Source: Bacteroidota bacterium
GTDB lineage: Bacteria; Bacteroidota; Bacteroidia; Bacteroidales; Prolixibacteraceae
Length of the DNA stretch: 64,000 nucleotides
Assembly: GCA_023251455.1 (NCBI GenBank)
Contig: JAHEYT010000040.1
Location: forward strand, 32,697 to 96,696
Direction: 5' to 3'
The stretch's first letter is position 1, and each line of letters opens with the position of its first letter. Position numbers and translations under genes: made by a program. Below, one piece after another: positions 18,666 to 27,085 of this stretch. The notes under the pieces are model-generated. The model searched no databases and was not told the origin of the DNA. It saw only the letters and a program-made list of their open reading frames with translations.

Positions 18666-21600
18666 TTAATTGCGGTTAATCGAGAACTTGAATTTACTTC
18701 CTTTTCCTTCCTCGCTTTCCACCCAGATTTTTCCTCCGTGCTTTTCAACAAACTCTTTACAAAGCAATAGCCCAAGCCCGGTTCCTTTCTCGTTTTCGGT
18801 TCCCCGCTTCGAAAAGCTAGATCCAATCTTGAATACCTTTTCTATGTCTTCCTGTTTGATCCCAGTCCCGGTATCCTCAACCGAGACCTCAACTGTATTA
18901 TCAGTGTAAAGTGCGTTTATACCAACTTTTCCATTAGTTGAGGTGAATTTTAATGCGTTAGATATCAGGTTTCTAAGTATAGTTCTGATCATGTTTTTGT
19001 CAGCCGTAATAATTATATTATCAGGAGTATAGTTGATAACGGCGATCATTTTGCTGTTTGCTTTTTCAATCGCAAGCTCTATAACTTCATTCACAATGGT
19101 TTTTAAAATGAAAGAACTGGGTTGAAATGGCATTTGAGATTGATGGATTCGCGCCCAATCGAGCAAATTTTCGAGTAGCTTAAACGTGTTATTTGAGGTT
19201 GAGTGAATTATTCCGGCATATTGCTCAATGGTGGCAATATCTAAATATTTGGCATCATTTTTTATAATTTCGCTTAAGCCTAAGATGCTGTTGAAGGGGC
19301 TTTTAAGATCGTGAGCTATGATGGAGAAAAATTTGTCTTTTGTAGCAACCAATTCCTTTAACTGTTCGGAGTATTCCTGAAGCTGCAGTTCAGCTTTTTT
19401 GCGTTGGGTTACATCTCTTGAAATACCTTCATGGTAGATAATATTACCATTTTCATCAGTTGCAAACCATCCATGGTCTTCTACATAAACAATTGTCCCA
19501 TCTTTTTTCCTAAGTGGAAATACGTCAAGTTCGTTTAGTCGCATTTTCTTCGTCAGTCTTTCCCTTTCTTCTGAATCGAAATAGAGTTGGGTTTTGATAT
19601 CGATTGACATTAAATCTTCCTTGCTCTCGTAACCCAAAATTCTTACCATGGCATTGTTTACTTCAATAAACTTTCCTTCAGGAGTGCTCCGGTAAACACC
19701 ATCAGGCATGGTTTCTATCAGGTTGCGATATTTGGTTTCGCTTTGCCTGAGCATCTCTTCGGCTTGCTTTCTGTAAGTAATGTCGCGCCCAACGCCAAGA
19801 ACACCAATGATTTCATCTTTTTCATTATACAATGGCATTTTAATGGTTTCAAGCAAAGCTTGGTGACCATCAGAAGCAAACGTTATCCATTCTTCATTAA
19901 TGCTAGGCTTACCGGCATTCATCGCATTTTGGTCATTTTCACTAAAAAAATCAGCTAAATCCTTATTTACAAAATGGTAATCGGTCTTTCCAACGATATC
20001 GGCTTCGGAAGCGCCAAAAAATTGTTCGAACATCTTATTACACGTAAGGTAAACTCCATTGATATCTTTTAACCAGATTAGATCGGGAATCGTTTGAAGT
20101 AAAGTTCGTAGCTGTGCTTCTTTGTCGGCAAGTGTCTTTTCTGCCAGTTTACGGTCCGTAATGTCAACCGCAACACCAACCATACCTATTGTTTCACCTT
20201 GATTATCTTGAACAACCGAGGTTGATAATGATATTGGGAATTCTGTTCCATCTTTCCTTTTGTTCAGTATTTCGCCTTGCCATCCGGTTTCAGCTGTAAT
20301 AGAAAGTATCTCCTTAACGACTTCCGGATCGTTATTTGTCGACCGAACAATTGAAATATCCTGTCCACTCAGATCCTCATCATTGGCATAGCCATAGGTT
20401 TTCAGGAATGCTGCATTTACAAAAAGAATTCGGTCCTTCATGTCGGTTATGCTGATCGATTCATTGATGCTTTTTAAGGTATGAGCCATCAGGTTCAGTT
20501 GCTGTTCCGATTTTTTTCTGTCCGTGATATCCCTGAAATTCCAAACACGCCCGATGGGGTTGCCATCCAGGTATTGCGGGCATGAAAAACGTTCCAATAT
20601 TCGCCCGTCTTTTAATTCTATGGTGTCAAAGCTTTCTAATTTCGGATGGTTATAGAGGTACTGAATCTTTGAAACAAACTGCTCCGGATCTTTCAATTGG
20701 CTTAGAACGCATTCGATGGCACTAGTATCTTCACCAGATTCGAGCACTTCATCCGAATGGTTAAATATTTGCTTGAATTGCTTATTGTAGCTGGTGATTT
20801 TACCCAATCGGTTTACAACCAATATTCCATCAGCCGTTGAATCGAGCGTGGCCTGAAGAAGCGAAAGCGAAAGTTTTAATTTTTCTTCAGCTTGTTTTCG
20901 CTCGGTTAATTCTCTGATTGTTCCTTCCACTCCAGTGACTTTTCCGGTTTCGTCGTATGTGAAATGGGCATTTACCGATGACCAAACTTCCTGGTTGTCG
21001 CGCCCTTTTAATAAAACTTCAAAATCTGAAGCTTCGCCCTTTTGCTGAATTTCATTGACTAATTGTTCTCTGGTCGTTGGATCGACATAAAATTTTTCAA
21101 TCGGTTGCCCGATGATATCGGAGTGAACGTACTTTGAGTATCTTTTAATGGATGGACTTATTTCAGTTAAAATGCCATTCAAATCGGTTCGGTAAAATAC
21201 ATCCTGAACGTTCTCGAATATGCTTTTATACTTGAGTTCGGACTGAATTAATGCTTTTTCTTTGTTTCGGAGTGAGGTAATGTCACGAATGGTAAATTGC
21301 TGAAAAATGTGATTGTCATATTCCAGAATATCTATTGTAACCTCAGTGTCAACGGCGGAATTATCTGTTTTGATGTATTTCCAGCTAAAATTGATGGGGT
21401 ATCCTGGATTTGCGGATTCAATCAGTTCCTGAATTTTTTCTGTTGAGCTAATTCCATCATCTTGAATTTCAGGACTCAAATCAACCAATGAACGATTGGT
21501 TATATCCGATTTTAGCTGAAATCCAAATAACATCAGAGCAGCAATGTTGCAGTCGATTATTTTGGTGCAAGAAGTGAAAATAATTGCTTCACCTGCATTT

Positions 21601-21677
21601 TCAAATAGAATACGATATAATTCTTTACTTTTAAATAAGCCTTCAATAATGCCATTCCCTTCATCTTCCTTAGCCAT
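18666..21677 (-). CDS. Cytosolic multi-PAS sensor histidine kinase
   Basis: This 1003-residue protein consists of about six PAS/PAC modules in series (from residue 17 to about 770) and a C-terminal kinase. His789 lies in SIIAHDLKSPFN; the ATPase domain has the N box NLISNALKF and the motifs DTGTGI and GTGLGLLLCKEF. No membrane segment or signal peptide is visible. Several PAS units end in a DIT-x-RKQAE-type linker. Repeated PAS arrays can bind haem, flavin or small ligands; the ligand is not evident here. Its start is 143 bases downstream of the truncated haemoglobin gene and it overlaps the same transcription direction, so a redox or gas cue is a reasonable hypothesis. The next kinase gene follows after 16 bases. 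Confidence 0.92.
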   Translation of the reverse strand: MAKEDEGNGIIEGLFKSKELYRILFENAGEAIIFTSCTKIIDCNIAALMLFGFQLKSDITNRSLVDLSPEIQDDGISSTEKIQELIESANPGYPINFSWKYIKTDNSAVDTEVTIDILEYDNHIFQQFTIRDITSLRNKEKALIQSELKYKSIFENVQDVFYRTDLNGILTEISPSIKRYSKYVHSDIIGQPIEKFYVDPTTREQLVNEIQQKGEASDFEVLLKGRDNQEVWSSVNAHFTYDETGKVTGVEGTIRELTERKQAEEKLKLSLSLLQATLDSTADGILVVNRLGKITSYNKQFKQIFNHSDEVLESGEDTSAIECVLSQLKDPEQFVSKIQYLYNHPKLESFDTIELKDGRILERFSCPQYLDGNPIGRVWNFRDITDRKKSEQQLNLMAHTLKSINESISITDMKDRILFVNAAFLKTYGYANDEDLSGQDISIVRSTNNDPEVVKEILSITAETGWQGEILNKRKDGTEFPISLSTSVVQDNQGETIGMVGVAVDITDRKLAEKTLADKEAQLRTLLQTIPDLIWLKDINGVYLTCNKMFEQFFGASEADIVGKTDYHFVNKDLADFFSENDQNAMNAGKPSINEEWITFASDGHQALLETIKMPLYNEKDEIIGVLGVGRDITYRKQAEEMLRQSETKYRNLIETMPDGVYRSTPEGKFIEVNNAMVRILGYESKEDLMSIDIKTQLYFDSEERERLTKKMRLNELDVFPLRKKDGTIVYVEDHGWFATDENGNIIYHEGISRDVTQRKKAELQLQEYSEQLKELVATKDKFFSIIAHDLKSPFNSILGLSEIIKNDAKYLDIATIEQYAGIIHSTSNNTFKLLENLLDWARIHQSQMPFQPSSFILKTIVNEVIELAIEKANSKMIAVINYTPDNIIITADKNMIRTILRNLISNALKFTSTNGKVGINALYTDNTVEVSVEDTGTGIKQEDIEKVFKIGSSFSKRGTENEKGTGLGLLLCKEFVEKHGGKIWVESEEGKGSKFKFSINRN

Positions 21678-21820
21678 AACCAGATCATTAAAGATTCATA
21701 TTTCAGGCAAAAAGTACTAATAAATTGGAATACAAAAAATATGTTTATGAAGCAAGTATTTTCATGTGTAGCTATTTGTTGTTTTGGAACTGTAAGCTAT
21801 TTTTGAAAAGTCCTGGCATT

Positions 21821-22255
21821 TTATTCTTCTTTTGTGTTTACCATCCAAAACGAAAACACATTCAGGTAATTCCAGAACGATTGAATAATATCATCAGGCA
21901 ATTCAAGTTTTGACAATACTTGTTGGTAACAATTTAGCCAAACGACTCTGGCTTCTGGAGTTATGGCAAAAGTCGCGTGTCGTCTGGCCAGCATGGGCTT
22001 GCCCCGGTTTTCGTTAAAATACGGATGTCCGCCGCAAATCTGAATAAAAAAGTCGGAAGATCGCTGTTTGGCTTTGTCGAGCGCTTCTTCAATCCGAGGA
22101 AATAAATGTTTGATTTCACTTTGGCTCAATAAATCGTAGTGATCGCTTACCAGTTGACGAATTCCGCTCTCACCAAGCTTTTCCAGAAATTCAGGAGATG
22201 GAATAGTTACTGCAGGCCTTTGCCCAAATTCATATTGGTTGATTGAAAAATCCAT
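21821..22255 (-). CDS. Truncated haemoglobin (group II-like)
   Basis: A 144-residue globin of the 2-on-2 type. The pattern FFIQICGGHPYFNENRG...PMLARRHATFAITPEARVVWL is diagnostic, with the proximal haem ligand predicted at His93 in LARRHATF. The N-terminal extension of about 25 residues is a little longer than in many group II members. Such proteins bind O2 or NO and serve in detoxification or as sensors. No signal peptide is present. The gene is the first of a minus-strand run that continues with two PAS kinases, a response regulator and a third kinase; the 143-base gap means co-transcription is possible but not certain. Confidence 0.85.
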   Translation of the reverse strand: MDFSINQYEFGQRPAVTIPSPEFLEKLGESGIRQLVSDHYDLLSQSEIKHLFPRIEEALDKAKQRSSDFFIQICGGHPYFNENRGKPMLARRHATFAITPEARVVWLNCYQQVLSKLELPDDIIQSFWNYLNVFSFWMVNTKEE

Positions 22256-22448
22256 GATGTTTTAAAATTAACTGTTAAATAAAATCTTCAGGAATATTAA
22301 CAAAATAGAAGCGCAGAGGTTGTCGTCGGGCTAATAAAGATTACTCCAGCAAGTTGTAAGGTTTTAGTAATGAGTGAATTTAATTTTTTTTTGCCAGAAA
22401 TCTGAAAAAAGAATAAAATCAGTATATTGAAAACAAAAAATCAAGGCA

Positions 22449-23003
22449 ATGAACGAACAAATTCGACTAATCGCTGCGCGAATAAAGGAACTTCGCGAGA
22501 TTGCAGGTATTTCGACCGAAAGCTTTGCAAATGAATTAAATACCGAAAAAGAACTTTTACTGGATTATGAAAATGGGAATTCGGATATCCCGGTTGGTTT
22601 TTTGTTAAAAGTTGCTCACCGCTTCAATCTTGAGCTTTCGGCGTTGCTAAAGGGCGATCAGCCTAAATTGCATGTTTATTCGGTGTCGCGCAAAGGGAAG
22701 GGGCTAAATGTCGATCGACGGAAACAATACAAATACGAAAGTTTAGCTTCCAATTTCATCCATAAAAAAGCGGAACCCTTCATCGTAACCGTTGAATCTG
22801 ATGCTACCAACGCTCCGCTTGAATCAAATACTCATCCCGGACAGGAGTTTAATTATGTACTTGAAGGTACTTTGATGATTGTGGTCGACGGACATGAAAT
22901 TACGCTGAACGAAGGCGATTCAATCTATTTTGATTCAGGCTATAAACATGCTATGAAAGCCTTAAATAATCAACATGCTAAGTTTTTAGCTGTTATTGTT
23001 TGA
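22449..23003 (+). CDS. XRE-family regulator with C-terminal cupin domain
   Basis: A 184-residue regulator. The N-terminal Cro/CI helix-turn-helix covers about residues 5-62 (IRLIAARIKELREIAGIS...). The C-terminal cupin (about 110-182) has TNAPLESNTHPGQEFNYVLEG, then the second motif LNEGDSIYFDSGYKHAMKAL. His/Glu residues in the cupin could bind a metal or small-molecule ligand. XRE-cupin proteins usually regulate an adjacent metabolic gene. Here the acyl-CoA synthetase gene follows 42 bases later in the same direction, so the regulator probably controls it and senses its substrate or product. No sharp promoter was found in the 190-base upstream gap. Confidence 0.9.
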   Translation: MNEQIRLIAARIKELREIAGISTESFANELNTEKELLLDYENGNSDIPVGFLLKVAHRFNLELSALLKGDQPKLHVYSVSRKGKGLNVDRRKQYKYESLASNFIHKKAEPFIVTVESDATNAPLESNTHPGQEFNYVLEGTLMIVVDGHEITLNEGDSIYFDSGYKHAMKALNNQHAKFLAVIV

Positions 23004-23045
23004 TCTTAAACTTTAATTAAAGATTTCATCAAGAATTACGAAAAT

Positions 23046-24707
23046 ATGGTACTCGAAAAATATCTTTCACAAACAGAATTCACCTCCTACGAAGATTTTG
23101 TAGCTAATTACAAACTTCAGATTCCTGAAAATTTCAACTTTGCCTACGATGTGGTTGACGAAATTGCACTCAAAACACCCGATAAAATTGCAATGGTCTG
23201 GTGCAACGATTTGGGCGAAGAGCATATTTTCACCTTTGGTCAGATGAAGAAATACAGCGACAAAGCTGCAAACTTTTTCAAATCAGCTGGCATTGGGAAA
23301 GGCGATCCGGTCATGCTAATTCTGAAGCGGCGTTTCGAATTCTGGTTCTGTATTCTGGCTCTTCATAAAATTGGGGCAATCACCATTCCGGCCACTCATT
23401 TGCTGAGTATGAAAGACATTGTGTACCGAAGCAACGCGGCTGATATTAAGATGATTGTTTGTGTTCCTGAAACTGAAGTTATTCAGCATGTTGAAGCCGC
23501 TGAAGAAAAATCGCCTACATTAAAGGTGAAAGCTTTAATTGGTGAAGACCGTGAAGACTGGCTGAATTTTAACTCCGGAATGGAAAGCAGTTCGGAAGAA
23601 TTTGCTCGTCCGCAGGGCGCAGAAGTGACTAAAAATGAGGATATCATGTTGCTGTATTTTACTTCAGGAACCACTGGTATGCCCAAAATGGTTAACCACA
23701 ATTACATCTATCCGCTTGGACACATTTTAACCGCAAAATACTGGCAGAATGTTCAGGATAACGGATTGCATTTTACGGTTGCCGACACCGGTTGGGCCAA
23801 ATCTGCCTGGGGAAAATTATATGGACAATGGTTGTCGGGTAGTGCCGTAATGACTTACGATTTCGATAAGTTTATTCCTAAGAATTTGATGGAAGTGATT
23901 GAAAAATATAAGGTTACCACTTTTTGTGCACCGCCAACCATTTACCGCTTCCTGATTAAGGAAGATCTGACTAAATTCGATTTAAGTGCTCTTAAATATT
24001 GTGTAGTGGCTGGCGAACCATTGAATCCGGAAGTGTATAAACAATTTCTGGAAACCACCGGAATCCGGTTGATGGAAGGCTATGGGCAAACAGAATGCAC
24101 CGTTTCTTTGGCAACTTATTCGTGGATGGAACCCAAACCTGGTTCTATGGGAAAACCATCACCTGGCTATCCGATTGATTTAGTTGATGACTATGGAAAT
24201 TCGTGCGAAATAGGAGAAGAGGGGCAAATTGTTATTTATACCGATCAGCAACCGCCGACAGGAATGTTTAATGGTTATTACCGTGACGAAAAGCTGACCC
24301 AAAAAGTTTGGCACGACGATGTTTACTATACTGGCGATATGGCCTGGCGCGATGAGGATGGCTATTACTGGTTTGTTGGTCGCGCCGACGATGTGATTAA
24401 AAGCTCAGGTTACCGGATCGGGCCTTTCGAGGTAGAAAGCGCACTGATGGAACACCCTGCGGTATTGGAATGTGCGATAACTGCGGTTCCGGATCCTGAT
24501 CGTGGCCAGGTAGTGAAAGCGACGATTATTCTGTCGAAAAACTATACTGCAAGCGACGAGCTCGCCAAAGAGCTTCAGGAACATGTAAAAAAAGTTACTG
24601 CGCCATACAAATATCCACGTATTGTTGAGTTTGTAACCGAATTGCCAAAAACCATCAGCGGTAAAATTCGCCGGGTACAAATCAGGGAAGAAGACGGGAA
24701 GGAGTAG
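23046..24707 (+). CDS. AMP-dependent acyl-CoA synthetase
   Basis: A 553-residue ANL-superfamily ligase that would activate a carboxylic acid as an acyl-adenylate and transfer it to CoA. The core motifs are present: the ATP loop [11 protein letters not shown] (about residue 205), GYGQTECT (about 350), [19 protein letters not shown] and [17 protein letters not shown] in the hinge region, and the catalytic lysine in [10 protein letters not shown] near the C-terminus. Overall it resembles medium-chain acyl-CoA synthetases and related short-chain ligases; the chain length of the substrate cannot be set from sequence alone. It lies 42 bases after the XRE-cupin regulator, so the two are probably one operon in fatty or organic acid uptake. 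Confidence 0.9.
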   Translation: MVLEKYLSQTEFTSYEDFVANYKLQIPENFNFAYDVVDEIALKTPDKIAMVWCNDLGEEHIFTFGQMKKYSDKAANFFKSAGIGKGDPVMLILKRRFEFWFCILALHKIGAITIPATHLLSMKDIVYRSNAADIKMIVCVPETEVIQHVEAAEEKSPTLKVKALIGEDREDWLNFNSGMESSSEEFARPQGAEVTKNEDIMLLYFTSGTTGMPKMVNHNYIYPLGHILTAKYWQNVQDNGLHFTVADTGWAKSAWGKLYGQWLSGSAVMTYDFDKFIPKNLMEVIEKYKVTTFCAPPTIYRFLIKEDLTKFDLSALKYCVVAGEPLNPEVYKQFLETTGIRLMEGYGQTECTVSLATYSWMEPKPGSMGKPSPGYPIDLVDDYGNSCEIGEEGQIVIYTDQQPPTGMFNGYYRDEKLTQKVWHDDVYYTGDMAWRDEDGYYWFVGRADDVIKSSGYRIGPFEVESALMEHPAVLECAITAVPDPDRGQVVKATIILSKNYTASDELAKELQEHVKKVTAPYKYPRIVEFVTELPKTISGKIRRVQIREEDGKE

Positions 24708-24774
24708 TAAGCAATATTCAAATTCACAATTAAATCAGAGATATATTTATTGTTCCACCCCAAATAGTTTTTGA

Positions 24775-24809
24775 AAATTGTAGTATATTTATAATCAGCA
24801 AATTGTAGT
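24775..24809 (+). repeat. direct repeat upstream of the first hybrid regulator
   Basis: AAATTGTAGT occurs at 24775-24784 and again at 24800-24809, a period of 25 bases, about 85 bases before the start codon of the hybrid regulator gene. It may be an operator, but the spacing differs from the 20-base period seen downstream. Confidence 0.35.
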
Positions 24810-24890
24810 TATTTATGGAGTAGCCTGATTCCTGCATTTTAGGAAATTATATGAATACAGGTCTGCTATCAAGGACTAAAATTGCTAATT

Positions 24891-27053
24891 ATGAAACAAT
24901 TTTCAATTGTCGATGATTGGATTTCCCGGCTGGTTATTCATGGAAACGATACGCCGGAAGTGATTCTCCGAAAGAAGTTTTTTCTGATTACAAATCTTGT
25001 TGCCATTTTTTTTATTTCTGGAATAACGGTGTTGGCTTTTCAGCTTGAACTAAAAAAATTTGCCGTTTATATTCTGATGTTACTGACTTTTACGGTGGCT
25101 CAAACTATGTTGTTGTTCATCATTCGTAAATGGTCGAAATGGTTCATTTATACCGTTTTCAGCGCTTATATTATCCTGATTTTTTACATCATCATCCGTC
25201 TTGGAGGAATCGCCAATTCAGCGGGGCTTTTGATGGCAGCCTATTTTTTTCTGCTCACTGCCCAGTGGATGGAAGATACCAGGTTGCTGATGTTTGTCGG
25301 GATACTTTATGTAATCGGGGTGCTGGTTGCCGGAATTTCCTTTCCATACCTGAAAATTGATGAGGATTTGGCAGGTTGGAAAAACAACCTCTTTTTTGCC
25401 ATTAATTTCGGCTGGATTGGGCTTTTAATTGCCCTGGCCCTTTATTCAACCATTGTAAGGAGCGAAAACGCTGCTAAAAACCGGGCAGAACAATTACAGG
25501 AACTTGACCTGCTCAAGTCGAAACTTTACGCCAACATTGCCCACGAGTTTCGCACGCCGTTAACTCTAATCAAAGGGAATGCAGTGGAAATTGGAGAAGA
25601 GCACGAAGGCGAAATCGCTGAAAGGGCACAAAGTATTGTTCACAATTCGGAAAAAATCCTGTTCCTCGTTAACCAGATGCTGAACCTGTCGAAAGTGGAG
25701 GAAGGCGGTTTCCCGGTGCGTTATGTGCAGAGCGATTTGGTAGCTTTTTTGCGGTTAATCTTGGATTCGTTCAGGGAATACGCAACCATTCGAAAACTCG
25801 AACTACACTATGAACCGGGGTGCCGGCAACTGATGATGGATGTTGACCCGGAGAAACTGGAAGAGTCAGTTTCAAACCTTTTGTCGAACGCCATTAAATA
25901 CACGCCGGAAGGAGGCGAGGTTTTTGTTTCGCTACGGATACCCGACACAAACCATTCACCTAATAAAAAGGTTGAAATCAGTGTGCGCGATACAGGAATT
26001 GGAATTCCGGTGGACCAATTGGATAAAATATTCATCCGCTTTTACCGTGTCGAAGATAAACGGTTCCCCTATCAGGAGGGAACGGGAATAGGACTGACGC
26101 TGGTAAATGAGTATATGAAAATGATGAACGGCACAATTCATGTTAACAGCGCTCCAGAAGAAGGGTCCGAATTTGTAATCACGCTGCCCGTAACTCAAAA
26201 TGCACCGGTTGAAAAAAATATCCGTGTGAAGGGCACTTTTACCAGGATTGAAAAACAGGTTTTTTCAAAATTTAAAACAATTGGTACTGAATGGGGCCTT
26301 CCACAGTTACTGATTATTGAAGACAATACCGAACTTACAGTATATCTGAAAGGATTATTGGAGAATGATTACCAGGTTATGACCGCCGAAAACGGCATCC
26401 GAGGAATTGAACAAGCCTCTGAACACATTCCGGACATCATACTTAGCGATGTGATGATGCCCGGGAAAGATGGCTTCCAGGTTTGCAGGGAACTGAAGAA
26501 TGATTTCCGCACGAACCACATTCCGGTTGTTTTGCTTACTGCCAGAGCCGACTCCGACTCGCGGATAACCGGGTTTGAATGCGGCGCCGATGCTTACCTG
26601 GCCAAACCTTTCGACAAAAAGGAACTGATGGCTTGCCTGCACAACCTGTTTGTGCAGCGTGAAAAGCTCCGGATGAAATACCAGGCAAAACTATACGAGA
26701 AAATTCCGGAACAACGCGGAAGCGAGCAAGGCATAAAATTTTTAAACAAAGTTTTATCAGTTCTTGAAAAAAACTACCGGAATGAAAACTTTCGAATCGA
26801 AGAGCTTTACCACCAGTTAGGTATCAGCCGGGTACAGCTTCACCGCAAACTAACCGCACTCACCGGGCAACCGACATCCAATTTTATCCGAAGTTTCCGC
26901 CTTCACAAAGCCCGGAAACTGCTGCTGGAAACCGATAAAAATGTTTCAGAAATTGCATTCGAAACAGGTTTCTCTGATCCGAACTATTTCACACGGGCGT
27001 TTTCCATGGAATTTGGAATAACACCCACTGAATTTCGAAAATCATTTGAATAA
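24891..27053 (+). CDS. Hybrid two-component regulator: membrane sensor-HK-REC-AraC (copy 1)
   Basis: This one-protein two-component system has, in order, about six membrane helices (residues 25-190), a HisKA domain with His218 in NIAHEFRTPLTLI, an ATPase domain (about 330-430), a receiver with Asp520 in LSDVMMPGKDGF, and a C-terminal AraC DNA-binding domain (about 620-720, ending EIAFETGFSDPNYFTRAF...). Classic Bacteroides hybrid regulators have a large periplasmic beta-propeller sensor; this one has only short loops, so the cue is probably sensed in or at the membrane. I start at ATG 24891; a TTG at 24882 would add three residues. A close paralogue follows 32 bases later. Confidence 0.93.
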   Translation: MKQFSIVDDWISRLVIHGNDTPEVILRKKFFLITNLVAIFFISGITVLAFQLELKKFAVYILMLLTFTVAQTMLLFIIRKWSKWFIYTVFSAYIILIFYIIIRLGGIANSAGLLMAAYFFLLTAQWMEDTRLLMFVGILYVIGVLVAGISFPYLKIDEDLAGWKNNLFFAINFGWIGLLIALALYSTIVRSENAAKNRAEQLQELDLLKSKLYANIAHEFRTPLTLIKGNAVEIGEEHEGEIAERAQSIVHNSEKILFLVNQMLNLSKVEEGGFPVRYVQSDLVAFLRLILDSFREYATIRKLELHYEPGCRQLMMDVDPEKLEESVSNLLSNAIKYTPEGGEVFVSLRIPDTNHSPNKKVEISVRDTGIGIPVDQLDKIFIRFYRVEDKRFPYQEGTGIGLTLVNEYMKMMNGTIHVNSAPEEGSEFVITLPVTQNAPVEKNIRVKGTFTRIEKQVFSKFKTIGTEWGLPQLLIIEDNTELTVYLKGLLENDYQVMTAENGIRGIEQASEHIPDIILSDVMMPGKDGFQVCRELKNDFRTNHIPVVLLTARADSDSRITGFECGADAYLAKPFDKKELMACLHNLFVQREKLRMKYQAKLYEKIPEQRGSEQGIKFLNKVLSVLEKNYRNENFRIEELYHQLGISRVQLHRKLTALTGQPTSNFIRSFRLHKARKLLLETDKNVSEIAFETGFSDPNYFTRAFSMEFGITPTEFRKSFE

Positions 27054-27085
27054 CATTTATCTCAATTAGAAAGAAAATAATTACC

